Of a stretch of DNA of 64,000 nt, positions 15,552 through 24,036 are shown piece after piece; position 1 is the first letter of the stretch, and each line of letters opens with the position of its first letter. The notes below the pieces were generated by a model. That model did not search any database, was not told the origin of the DNA, and worked only from the letters and a program-made list of their open reading frames with translations. The stretch covers positions 62,001 to 126,000 of the forward strand of contig CACYSD010000007.1 of NCBI GenBank assembly GCA_902776985.1, given 5' to 3'. Position numbers and translations under genes: made by a program. This stretch comes from UBA3839 sp902776985 (GTDB lineage: Bacteria; Bacteroidota; Bacteroidia; Bacteroidales; Bacteroidaceae).

Positions 15552-17987
15552 ATGAAAAAACTTCTACTAACTACAGTTTTACTACTTAGTCTTACTGCTG
15601 CCAATGCACAGAATGTGACATTCCATGGCAACGTAATCAATGGTTTCTGGTATCAGAACAATGACAACCGTGATTGGACCACATGGCTCATCGGTATGTA
15701 TACCTTTACAGACCAGAAGCAGACATGGGCATACGACATCACTCGTGAGTATGACTCCGAGACAATGATGATGACCTACAGCTCACCAAACATCGAAATC
15801 ACCAATCCCGCACTCTATGGTGGACAGGGTGCTATTCGTGTAGACAACTACTTCTATACTTTCTTCGGACGTGAGAAGGACAACGATGACGATCCTGGAA
15901 ATATCGGAGGCGAATACGGCTCTGAGACCATGGAAGTAGTAGTTCGCAAATGGGATATCAACACCTGGGAACTCCTTGACACACAAGTTTATCCACCATC
16001 ACGCAATCTCAACTTCGTGGATCTGACTTATGATCCCAGTGACGATGTAGTTTATTGCATCTACAGCGACCTCTCAGAGTCAGAGAACAGTGCAATAAGC
16101 ACATATTATCTCGGCACACTCGACATTGAGACCATGACCGTTTCACGCATCAGTTCCAAGGCACTTGGTGTAGAGTTCCGCACACTTGCTGCCAACCCCA
16201 ACGGCAAACTATATGCTATCGCCTATGGCGGACGTACTGCAGCGCAGGATCAGTCTTTCCCAGGCACACTCTATAGCATTGACAAGAAAACCGGTGAGTA
16301 TGAGGCTGTCGGTGAAATCGGTCACGGCATTCCTCGCACTGCCATGCAGTCTTCTGTATGCGACTGGCGCACAGGTAAGCTCTATCATGCTGGAAATATG
16401 TACAACAGCGATGTGGAGAAGAGCACACGTGAGAAGAGCGTAAAGGAGACAGGTCTCTATGAGATAGACATCACAACAGGTAAGTCCACCCTTATCTCCA
16501 AGTTCCCTTACAAGGAAACCATCGTAGGTCTTTGGATTGAGGGCGACTATGAGAAGAAGACTCGCGACCTGAATATCTCATTCCAGACTCCTCGTCAGTT
16601 GCAGGTTGGACAGAAGTCCAGCGTTATTGCAACAGTCAAGAACCTTGGTTCAGCCGTTTCACAAAGCTTCAATGTTGTTCTCACAGCCAACGGCAAGACT
16701 GTTCAGACTATTTCTGACACAGAACTGCAGCCAGGTGAGACAGCAAGCTATACATTTGAATATACTCCTTCTGTAGCCGACGGTTCATCTGTAACATTCC
16801 AGGCAACTGTAGATTATGCAGCAGACGAGAATAAGGACAACAACACTACAGAGAGCGTAACAGTAAACCTTCTCCAGTCCACACTTCCTTCTGTAGAACT
16901 TGAAGGAAAGATGGAAGGCAACAGTGTTCACCTCATCTGGGACGATCCAGTTATGGAGATTGTCACTGAAGACTTCGAACGCTACACTCCGTTCATCATC
17001 AGCAACCTCGGTGACTGGACCACACTCCAGCTCGGTGGCAAGGAAGCTACAGCAACACTCAACTCTTGGGAAGGCACATACAACTATGCTAATGCAGGTG
17101 CACCATTCGCTTATCAGGTGTTCAATCCAGCAGAAGCAGGCTTCGACAGCTATTATTATGAAGCAGATACATGCACATACTACTGTCAGTCCGGTAGCCA
17201 GATGCTTCTCTCTGTAGTCGGTGCAAAACGTTCAAGCAATGCCCAAGGCTACGAATATGTAGTAAGCAATGACTGGCTCATCTCTCCTGAACTCTCAGGA
17301 CGTAAGCAGACCATCAAGTTCTATGCAAAGGGCTGGACTTCACAGGTGAAGGATATGTTCGGTTCATACCGCCATTACACAGAGTTCTTCAATGTGCTCT
17401 ACTCAATGACCGACAACAACCCAGAGAGCTTCATCAAGATTGGTGACACCAACGTTGCTCCAATGTGGTTTAGCGACGGAGCCTTCGAATTCGAACTCCC
17501 TGCAGGAGCCAAGTACTTCGCTATTCAGTGCGTCAGCGATCCTGAAGGAACAGTACCAGAAGGACTGAACGAAGATGATTACGACTATGTGAACAACGAA
17601 GGTGAAGGATTCATGTTCTTCCTCGACGACATCATGTATACTCCTGCACCAGCAAACCATATCGGATACAATATTTATAAGAATGGTGAGCGCCTTAACA
17701 GCGAACTCATTCCTGTAACTACCCTCGAATATATCGACACCGATGGTCAGGGCGAGACCAACAACGTCTATGCAGTTACAGCAGTCTATACTGAAGGTGA
17801 AAGTCCACTGTCCAACACTTATACAGTCGTTGGAACAAGCATCGACAACATTGAGATTGCCAAGAGCCATAAACTCAACGGAGTCTATACAACCTCCGGT
17901 CAGTATTTAGGACGTCTCGTTCCTCATCAGAAAGGCATGTACATCGTCCATCGCGACGGACAGTCCCATAAGGTGCTCGTAAGATAA
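15552..17987 (+). CDS. Large secreted modular protein (CARDB, cleaved-adhesin-like)
   Basis: 811 residues with a signal peptide (residues 1-19, ending AANAQ). Residues about 60-330 look like a beta-propeller-type module (repeated strands such as LYAIAYGGRT and TGLYEIDITTGKST). A CARDB/Ig-like domain follows at about 345-450 (RQLQVGQKSSVIATVKNLG). A cleaved-adhesin/choice-of-anchor J domain lies at about 470-690 (TEDFERYTPF; then YYCQSGSQMLLSV). A fibronectin-like strand set precedes the tail, which ends KGMYIVHRDGQSHKVLVR and resembles a sorting signal. No catalytic motif is seen. It is likely a surface adhesin or binding protein and has its own promoter and terminator. Confidence 0.85.
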   Translation: MKKLLLTTVLLLSLTAANAQNVTFHGNVINGFWYQNNDNRDWTTWLIGMYTFTDQKQTWAYDITREYDSETMMMTYSSPNIEITNPALYGGQGAIRVDNYFYTFFGREKDNDDDPGNIGGEYGSETMEVVVRKWDINTWELLDTQVYPPSRNLNFVDLTYDPSDDVVYCIYSDLSESENSAISTYYLGTLDIETMTVSRISSKALGVEFRTLAANPNGKLYAIAYGGRTAAQDQSFPGTLYSIDKKTGEYEAVGEIGHGIPRTAMQSSVCDWRTGKLYHAGNMYNSDVEKSTREKSVKETGLYEIDITTGKSTLISKFPYKETIVGLWIEGDYEKKTRDLNISFQTPRQLQVGQKSSVIATVKNLGSAVSQSFNVVLTANGKTVQTISDTELQPGETASYTFEYTPSVADGSSVTFQATVDYAADENKDNNTTESVTVNLLQSTLPSVELEGKMEGNSVHLIWDDPVMEIVTEDFERYTPFIISNLGDWTTLQLGGKEATATLNSWEGTYNYANAGAPFAYQVFNPAEAGFDSYYYEADTCTYYCQSGSQMLLSVVGAKRSSNAQGYEYVVSNDWLISPELSGRKQTIKFYAKGWTSQVKDMFGSYRHYTEFFNVLYSMTDNNPESFIKIGDTNVAPMWFSDGAFEFELPAGAKYFAIQCVSDPEGTVPEGLNEDDYDYVNNEGEGFMFFLDDIMYTPAPANHIGYNIYKNGERLNSELIPVTTLEYIDTDGQGETNNVYAVTAVYTEGESPLSNTYTVVGTSIDNIEIAKSHKLNGVYTTSGQYLGRLVPHQKGMYIVHRDGQSHKVLVR

Positions 17988-17995
17988 CAGCCATA

Positions 17996-18030
17996 ACAAT
18001 GCAGAAGCGGCAACCCCACTTCTGCATTGT
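17996..18030 (+). terminator. Terminator after the 811-residue protein
   Basis: ACAATGCAGAAG pairs with CTTCTGCATTGT (12 bp) across an 11-nt loop, followed by GGTTTTAATA. The T run is short. Confidence 0.7.
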
Positions 18031-18114
18031 GGTTTTAATATACACAACCTTTGTTTTAGTATCGAAAATTATATTACAATTAATATTAACTAAACAAATT
18101 AAACCAATTAAAAA

Positions 18115-21100
18115 ATGAAAAACAATTACTTATCAAAAAAGCGGAAGCTCTTCGTGCTCTCGCTTTTCGCCTCGCTCTTTATGTGGGGTAGTGGCTCCGC
18201 ATGGGCGGATACGCTAACAGAAGATTTTAATTCTGTTACTTTATCTGGGACTCCAGTCACAACCTATTATTATTCAGAACTTTCTAATGGCTGGAAAATT
18301 GCAGGTGGAGGTTATATTACTGCATATGATAGTTATAGCAACTATACACTAGGCTCTACTTATAAAAGAGGTGGTAGCGGTAATGCCATTTATGCAAACT
18401 ATGGATCATCAAATAGCTCTTATGTAATTATTCCGACAAAATTAACAGGAGATGTTACGTTCTATGCTAGAAGAGTTTCAAAAAATGCTGCTAGTATTTA
18501 TGTATATGAAGCTGTTGAGTCAGGAAATACATATACAACTACAGGAAGTGCCCTCTTGTCAAAAACATATTCAAAATTAAGTAATTATGAAACTCTTCCT
18601 ACCACATGGGAGCAACTTACAGTTTCGTTGGGTGATGAAGGTAAAATGTTGGCAATACAGTTAGTGTATACTGCCATTGATGATCTTAGTGGAGAGATTT
18701 TTGAAGAAGGTGGCGTTAAGAAACCTACAAATGTTGCTTATTCTAATCTTGCTTATAATGGCGCAACGATAAGCTGGAGCAAGGGCGACAATGCAGATGC
18801 TGAATGGCAGGTGGCTTATGGTGCTGCAGGCTTTGATGTTGCCAGTGAAGGAACCAAAGAAGTCGTAAATACTACTTCTTATGATATTACAGGATTGACA
18901 GAGCTTACAGAATATGATGTGTATGTTCGAACAAAGAATGGTGACGAGTATAGTGGTTGGACAAGCAAAATTAGCTTCACAACTCCGGAACAATATGTAA
19001 AACCAACAGCTCTCAAAATAGATAGTAGGGTCGGCACTTCCGCGACTATTTCATGGACGGCAGGAAGTAGCGAGACTGCATGGGAGCTAGTCTATTCAAC
19101 AAACTCTGCTGCAGATCCAAACACTCTTGGTGTAACAGCAGTGAACTCAACGCCTTCTCACACCTTAACAGGTTTAACAGTTGGTAATACTTACTATGTA
19201 TGGGTGCGTGCTAAGTATGGTGAATCGCAATTTAGTGGCTGGGTCAATAACTCATTCTCCCTGACATATACTGCTGCTTCTCCATCATCTGTTGATGGAA
19301 GTGGTATAACAAATGTGACATTTGGTAGTGGAGCTGAGGTTCTAAATAGTAATGACCGTCCTACAAGTAGTCCCTACTATGGTGACTATTCTGTCAATAT
19401 TGGTGGAGCAACAGCTGGCCAATCGTCTAATCTAGCGATAACGTTTAGTACAGGTTATACATATGGTACAGTTGTTTGGGTTGACTGGAATCAGAACTAT
19501 GAATTTGAGAACAGCGAAATTGTTTTTGCTGGAGAATGTGGTACTTCTAAGCCGACAACACTTGATGCAAGTTTCAATATTCCTGCATTACAAGCTCCAG
19601 GAAATTACCGTATGCGTATTGCTGCTGCTGATAGTTATTACGATAGCCACAAGACAATGGCTACTGCAGCAGGTGCAGATCCTTATCCAACAAGTACTTA
19701 CTGCATAGTTCATGACTACACACTTAAGGTTAATGAGGCTGCCGATTATTCTATGAGTATTAGCGGCTCAGACGTTAGCGAGAATACTATCGCCTTTGGA
19801 ACAGTTAAGAACACAACAACTACCAAGACATTTACCATTACAAATGATGGTGGAAGTGACTTGACTGACATCTCTGTTGTCAGCGGTGATGCAGAAGTGT
19901 TTACAGTGTCTGATACAGGCTTTGACCTTGCTTCTGGTGCCACTAAAGTTATCACTGTAACCTTTGTAAAGGCTGTTGATGGCTACTATAGCAAGAATAT
20001 CACTATCAGTCAAGCAAATATTGCTACTCCGATTGTTCTCACTGCTACTGCTACATACGCTACTCCAACACCTGCAACAATGGCTGTGACTTTGGATGAC
20101 GTAGCTGTTGGCGCAACTGTTGCCTTTGGTACTGTTAACAAGTCTACTACGAAGACTTTCAAAGTTTCCAATACAGGTGAAGCTACGCTGAACGCAACTA
20201 TAGAGCTTTCTGGTACTGATGCTGCTAAGTTCACCCTTTCAACCAATTCTCTTGTAGTTGCTGGTGGTGCTAACGAGACATTCACAGTTACCTTCGATTC
20301 TGACGATGAGGATGTTGCTAAGACAGCAATTGTTACCCTCTCTGCCTCAGGTTTGGACAATGTAGCCTTCAACGTAACTGGTACTTATTCTGACTTCTGG
20401 ACAGAGGACTTTGAAGGTGGAGCACTGCCTACTGGTTGGGTGATTACTCCAGGTTCATATAGTGGCAATTCATATGCTTGGCATATTGGAACATATTCTG
20501 ATTATGAGAATAAAACTAATATGGCAATTGCTCCAACAAGCACAACATATAATACGATTATCTCTCCACGTCTTGCTGCCAAGAAAGATGATGTATTAAC
20601 TTGGGATGCTTATTTCAATTGGAGTGATGAGTATATGACTGTTGAGTGGTCAAACGATGGCGAAACAGGATGGACTACTATCTATGACCAGTATAAGCCA
20701 ACAGATGAAAGCGTTTCTACACGCTATTACCACAAAGAGATGTCATTTACTGCCCCTGCTGATGGAAATTATTATCTGCGTTTCACTTCACGCTATAGCA
20801 ATGGTGTTGACAACTTCTCTGGTTTCAAACTGAATATTCCTGAGCACGCTGCTTCGCTCACGATAAATAATGTTCCAGCTTCTGCTACCACAGCAACAGT
20901 ATATACAGCAACAGCAACTGTTAAGGAACTTGCTGGCAAGGATGAGACAAATGTAAAGGTTCAGCTTTATGTTAATGGAGTTGTAGTTGACGAAAAGACT
21001 AATGAAACGCTGAACGCAGATGAAACAAAGGTATTCTCTGTTTCATATACCCCGATTTCACCTTTGACAAGTGTTCCTGCATATGTTAAGGTTACTATAG

Positions 21101-21849
21101 CAGAAGGTCAGACAGATGAAGTTGTTTTGCAGACCTCAACATCAACTCTTACTATCTCTGCCAAAGCAATTACTCTTGACGAGGAAGATGCAAGCTTTGA
21201 ATATACAAATGGTGCTACATACGATGTAAGCCAGTATCATTCATTTGCTGTAGGTTTCAATACTCTTTCATTACCTTACAATGTAACCAAGGCTAATTTT
21301 GCATCATTTGGCTTAGGTGAAGCTCAGATATTTGAATTTACTGGTTACGACGAAGGTAATCTTGAACTTACTCGTAAGGACTATTCTACAATGGCTGATG
21401 ATGATGTGCTTCTCGAAGCAACCAAACCATACATTATTTATTCTGATAATGCAGTTTCAAATTATAATAAATTTACTATTGGAGAGGTGATTCTTAGCAC
21501 AGCAACAACTCCAGCTACATTCGGAGGTGCATCGTTTGTTCCTTCATATTTAGGAATGGCTGCTGGTACACTTACTGGTAAATACGGTGTGGTTTCTACT
21601 GGTAAGATTCAGAAGGCTGGAGATGGTGCTTCTATTAAGGGCTTCCGTGCATACTTTGTACTTCCTGCTGCAGGTGTCAAGGGTATTAATTACGAAGGCT
21701 TTGACGATGCTACTTCAATCAACGGAATTTCTCTTGAAGGAATGGAAGAGGGCCAGCTCTACGACCTCAGCGGACGCCGAGTTAATCCTGCAACTACCCG
21801 CCTGAACGGTATCTATATCCTTAACGGCAAAAAAGTGTTGTTTAAGTAA
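18115..21849 (+). CDS. Giant secreted multidomain protein (FN3, GEVED, choice-of-anchor)
   Basis: 1244 residues. Signal peptide about 1-31 (ending GSAWA). Approximate domain order: a jelly-roll-like module (35-190), two fibronectin type III domains (about 205-293 and 298-385, with AEWQVAYGAAGFD and AWELVYSTN), and a GEVED-type domain (about 425-540, VVWVDWNQNYEFENSEIVF). Two Hydin-like/choice-of-anchor D repeats come next (about 545-745, NTIAFGTVKNTTTTKTFTI and ATVAFGTVNKSTTKTFKVS), then a choice-of-anchor J domain (about 760-905), a CARDB-like domain (about 915-1005) and a C-terminal sorting tail (LYDLSGRRV to GIYILNGKKVLFK). No catalytic motif is evident. It is probably a surface adhesin. 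A 63-residue protein follows within 130 bp. Confidence 0.88.
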   Translation: MKNNYLSKKRKLFVLSLFASLFMWGSGSAWADTLTEDFNSVTLSGTPVTTYYYSELSNGWKIAGGGYITAYDSYSNYTLGSTYKRGGSGNAIYANYGSSNSSYVIIPTKLTGDVTFYARRVSKNAASIYVYEAVESGNTYTTTGSALLSKTYSKLSNYETLPTTWEQLTVSLGDEGKMLAIQLVYTAIDDLSGEIFEEGGVKKPTNVAYSNLAYNGATISWSKGDNADAEWQVAYGAAGFDVASEGTKEVVNTTSYDITGLTELTEYDVYVRTKNGDEYSGWTSKISFTTPEQYVKPTALKIDSRVGTSATISWTAGSSETAWELVYSTNSAADPNTLGVTAVNSTPSHTLTGLTVGNTYYVWVRAKYGESQFSGWVNNSFSLTYTAASPSSVDGSGITNVTFGSGAEVLNSNDRPTSSPYYGDYSVNIGGATAGQSSNLAITFSTGYTYGTVVWVDWNQNYEFENSEIVFAGECGTSKPTTLDASFNIPALQAPGNYRMRIAAADSYYDSHKTMATAAGADPYPTSTYCIVHDYTLKVNEAADYSMSISGSDVSENTIAFGTVKNTTTTKTFTITNDGGSDLTDISVVSGDAEVFTVSDTGFDLASGATKVITVTFVKAVDGYYSKNITISQANIATPIVLTATATYATPTPATMAVTLDDVAVGATVAFGTVNKSTTKTFKVSNTGEATLNATIELSGTDAAKFTLSTNSLVVAGGANETFTVTFDSDDEDVAKTAIVTLSASGLDNVAFNVTGTYSDFWTEDFEGGALPTGWVITPGSYSGNSYAWHIGTYSDYENKTNMAIAPTSTTYNTIISPRLAAKKDDVLTWDAYFNWSDEYMTVEWSNDGETGWTTIYDQYKPTDESVSTRYYHKEMSFTAPADGNYYLRFTSRYSNGVDNFSGFKLNIPEHAASLTINNVPASATTATVYTATATVKELAGKDETNVKVQLYVNGVVVDEKTNETLNADETKVFSVSYTPISPLTSVPAYVKVTIAEGQTDEVVLQTSTSTLTISAKAITLDEEDASFEYTNGATYDVSQYHSFAVGFNTLSLPYNVTKANFASFGLGEAQIFEFTGYDEGNLELTRKDYSTMADDDVLLEATKPYIIYSDNAVSNYNKFTIGEVILSTATTPATFGGASFVPSYLGMAAGTLTGKYGVVSTGKIQKAGDGASIKGFRAYFVLPAAGVKGINYEGFDDATSINGISLEGMEEGQLYDLSGRRVNPATTRLNGIYILNGKKVLFK

Positions 21850-21915
21850 AAGACCAACCCCGTCCGATGGACACCCTCCCGTCAAGGAGGGACCATCCGG
21901 ACAGGAAGGGGAAAA
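21850..21915. repeat. GC-rich palindromic repeat (family P2)
   Basis: GTCCGATGGACACCCTCC, a short loop, GGAGGGACCATCCGGAC, then AGGAAGGGG. The arms are complementary over most of their length. It shares the CATCCGGA element with the copies at 23607-23660 and 33073-33149. Confidence 0.75.
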
Positions 21916-21933
21916 GTGTTTAAATAAACACAT

Positions 21934-21973
21934 AGAACTTAAGAACTCAAGAACTTAAGAACTCAAGAACTAA
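21934..21973. repeat. 8-bp tandem repeat (ARAACTYA)
   Basis: Five perfect-period 8-mers AGAACTTA/AGAACTCA, ending AGAACTAA, six bases before the start codon of the 63-residue protein. Confidence 0.9.
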
Positions 21974-21978
21974 AAAAT

Positions 21979-22170
21979 ATGAAAAAGAAATATATAACAC
22001 CACTTACAACTGTTACAGCTATCGTAACAGAATCGGTCATTGCAACAAGTACTTTGACTGCTGGGCTTGACAACCAAAGCATTACTCCTACAAATGATGA
22101 ATATGATGGTGAGTTCTCCAGCAAGGGACGTGACGATGACTGGTCGTTTGACAGCGACTATGATTGGTAA
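21979..22170 (+). CDS. Small acidic protein of a Prevotella-type family, function unknown
   Basis: 63 residues: MKKKYITPLTTVTAIVTES at the start, a short hydrophobic stretch, then a Gly/Asp/Trp-rich acidic end (GRDDDWSFDSDYDW). Small proteins with a MKKKYI-P-T start and an acidic aromatic C-terminus recur in Bacteroidales genomes, often next to large secreted proteins, but I know of no assigned function. There is no cleavable signal I can be sure of. A perfect five-unit 8-bp repeat sits directly in front of the gene and a hairpin follows, so it may be co-transcribed with the giant adhesin upstream. Confidence 0.75.
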   Translation: MKKKYITPLTTVTAIVTESVIATSTLTAGLDNQSITPTNDEYDGEFSSKGRDDDWSFDSDYDW

Positions 22171-22191
22171 ATAACCATCATGCATTTACAT

Positions 22192-22226
22192 ACAACAGCT
22201 ACAGTCACTATGATTGTAGCTGTTGT
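22192..22226 (+). terminator. Hairpin after the 63-residue gene
   Basis: ACAACAGCTACA pairs with TGTAGCTGTTGT (12 bp) over an 11-nt loop. It is followed by TGTATTT, a poor T run, so termination efficiency is uncertain. Confidence 0.65.
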
Positions 22227-23246
22227 TGTATTTAAAGCATCGCATTGCAACACCATCGCACTGAGTGCTAAGATGACAAGGATTAAACAAGTTGCTGAAG
22301 CAACAATTCTTGGACAAGCCAAGCGTGCTCTTTGGAGTGCTTTCTTTAGCGGTATCGCAACGATAAAAACGAATTAAACGAATGAAACAATGCGCTGAAG
22401 CGCTGGATAAAAAGGATTTATATTAAATTAATTGTCCCGCAGAATTTGCAGAAATTGCAGAAATCATTTAAACAAAAACCGAGAAAACCCTTTCGTAATG
22501 TTCTTGTGCTGCGCACCTATGTTGTCTGTATTTCCTAAACTATCTGGCAAGCAAGCTTCCCGATAGTTCTGAAAATCCATCCAACCCGCCTATCAGCTTA
22601 AGAACATTCCAAAAGAAAAACCTCGTTCGTTTCACTCACTAAAAAAAAATTCGACCTTAACGTTGACCTTAACCTTAAAACTAACGAAAACGATAACGAA
22701 AACCATGATATGAATGCAAAATAATTGTCCTGCAGAAATTTCCGATTAAGCGAGAGCAGAGCTATGCTCGCATGAACTATGCCGAGCGTGAGGAAATTCA
22801 ATGAAATTAAATTGCAGAAATTGCAGAAATTGCAGAAATCTTTATTTAAACAAAAACCGAGAAAACCCCTGCCGATGGTATAAGTCTTATCAGACTTTTT
22901 GCAGCACTTTAATATCTATGTTCTTTGTGAGCAAGCTCCCAAGCCCATATTTATTAAACTCCTGCTCCTTCCTGCGTTAGGTTATTCCATCGTCAGGAAA
23001 AACAGTGAAAACCGAATGCAATACAAAGAAAGCTCGTTTTCTTTTATTGCTGAGGTGCATCCTGTTTTGCTGGAACAGAAAAACCAGCGCTTACGCTAAA
23101 AAACCGTTTATGATAACTTCGCTTCCATTTGACTATCTTGTACTTCAGGTTCGTCTTGGCTCTGACAACAGATTTTTAACAATTGTCATTTGGTTGGTAA
23201 TCAGGTGATTGGGATTTGTATGTAAATGTTAATTTGAGATTTAACA
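22227..23246. other. Gene-poor stretch with direct repeats
   Basis: About 1 kb with no convincing gene; the open frames are short and composition-driven. A direct repeat of about 45 bp (TGCAGAAATTGCAGAAATC, then TTTAAACAAAAACCGAG) is present at 22447-22491 and 22814-22867. Both copies are preceded by TAATTGTCC-GCAGAA (22430 and 22722), but in the second copy about 70 bp containing the inverted segment GAGCAGAGCTATGCTC separates the two parts. A CTTAAC/GTTGACC simple repeat lies at about 22656-22702. This could be decayed coding DNA plus repeat insertions. Confidence 0.55.
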
Positions 23247-23335
23247 TTTGCATTTTGAGGAAAAATGTTGTATCTTTGCATTAGCAGGAAAAGGATGCAT
23301 AATCGAAGTAGCGGTTGTGCATCCTTTTCTTTTTT
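23247..23335 (+). ncRNA. Candidate short RNA: consensus promoter directly followed by a terminator
   Basis: TTTG (23247-23250), a 20-nt spacer and TATCTTTG (23271-23278) form a full Bacteroidales promoter. Only about 10 nt later AAAAGGATGCA (23289-23299) pairs perfectly with TGCATCCTTTT (23318-23328), followed by CTTTTTT. The expected transcript is about 50 nt with an 18-nt loop (TAATCGAAGTAGCGGTTG). No start codon with a useful frame is inside. It is either a small RNA or an abortive leader of something further downstream. Confidence 0.6.
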
Positions 23336-23355
23336 GCATTTTGACAAAATGATAG

Positions 23356-23389
23356 TTCGCCGGAGTTGAAACTCTGGCGAAGTCTTTTT
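23356..23389 (+). terminator. Second hairpin-T terminator
   Basis: TTCGCCGGAGT pairs with ACTCTGGCGAA (one G-T pair, 4-nt loop) and is followed by GTCTTTTT. It could back up the terminator at 23289-23335. Confidence 0.7.
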
Positions 23390-23447
23390 CCAACGGAAGT
23401 TAACTTTGCAAAATGTCAAAGTTAAGTTTTGTTGCAACGGAAGTTAA
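23390..23447. repeat. Paired CAACGGAAGTTAA repeats with inner inverted repeat
   Basis: CAACGGAAGTTAA occurs twice (23391 and 23435). Between them TTAACTTTG (23400-23408) faces its complement CAAAGTTAA (23417-23425), so a -7-like motif points both ways. Function unknown. Confidence 0.55.
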
Positions 23448-23466
23448 GTTTAAATTCAAAAAGACT

Positions 23467-23498
23467 TTAGTTTTTTAGTTTTTTAGTTTTTAAGTTCT
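23467..23498. repeat. 8-bp tandem repeat, opposite orientation (TTAGTTTT)
   Basis: Three TTAGTTTT units plus TAAGTTCT, the reverse complement of the ARAACTYA family. Confidence 0.8.
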
Positions 23499-23606
23499 TG
23501 ACAATTTGATAAGGGTTTGCGAGTTTTGGCTCGCAAATTGCGAATAAAATTCGCAAGAACCAAACGAAACGATTTTTAGTGAAGAATGAAGAATGAAGAG
23601 TGAAGA

Positions 23607-23660
23607 ATCACTATCCGGATGGCTTTATCCTCCCCCTTGGGGGAGTTAGAGGGGGTCTTC
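23607..23660. repeat. GC-rich palindromic repeat (family P2)
   Basis: GAATCACTATCCGGATGGC, TTTATCC, then TCCCCCTTGGGGGA and GTTAGAGGGGGTCTTC. Its reverse complement aligns almost base for base with the sequence inside the M6-type protease gene at 33073-33121. It is preceded by a GAAGAATGAAGAATGAAGAG tandem repeat (23581-23606). Confidence 0.8.
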
Positions 23661-23723
23661 AAATGTTAAAAATGGCGTTTCTGCTTATTTATAATGAGAA
23701 TAAATAAGAGATTGGGGGTAAAG

Positions 23724-23756
23724 ATTGGAATTATTTCAAATAATATTGTAATTTTG
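23724..23756 (+). promoter_or_regulatory. Promoter of the 743-residue secreted protein
   Basis: ATTG at 23724-23727, a 21-nt spacer, and the -7 box TAATTTTG at 23749-23756. The leader to the start codon is about 275 nt and contains the MITE-like element. Confidence 0.65.
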
Positions 23757-23828
23757 CAAATCGATAGAATTATAATACGTCATTCGTTGTATTTGTTAAA
23801 TTGAACCGCAGGTTCATGTTTTATATAA

Positions 23829-23969
23829 GGTAGGTTCTAAAAATTCTGTTTTTAGTTTCCCTACCCAATGTATTTGAGTTTTATCGGCCGCTTTTAGTTT
23901 TCTGTGGTGTCTTTTTGCCATACTTACATAAAATCAAAAATCGTCTCGACATAATTTATAGAACCTACC
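23829..23969. mobile_element. 141-bp MITE-like element
   Basis: The ends are inverted repeats: GGTAGGTTCTAAAAATTCTG on the left and, read from the other strand, GGTAGGTTCTATAAATTATG on the right (18 of 20 identical, first 11 perfect). The element is flanked on both sides by ATAA, a likely 4-bp target duplication. It has no coding capacity. These are the marks of a non-autonomous transposable element moved by a transposase encoded elsewhere. It sits in the leader of the following gene. Confidence 0.72.
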
Positions 23970-24036
23970 ATAATTCTAAAATTCTTGATTAATACTTCAA
24001 TTTGCAAACTAATATTTTTATCAATTTAATTCATTT

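Noticed and set aside
22180..22377. 65-codon open frame after the small acidic protein
   Set aside because: Overlaps the hairpin at 22192-22226 and has no recognisable features.
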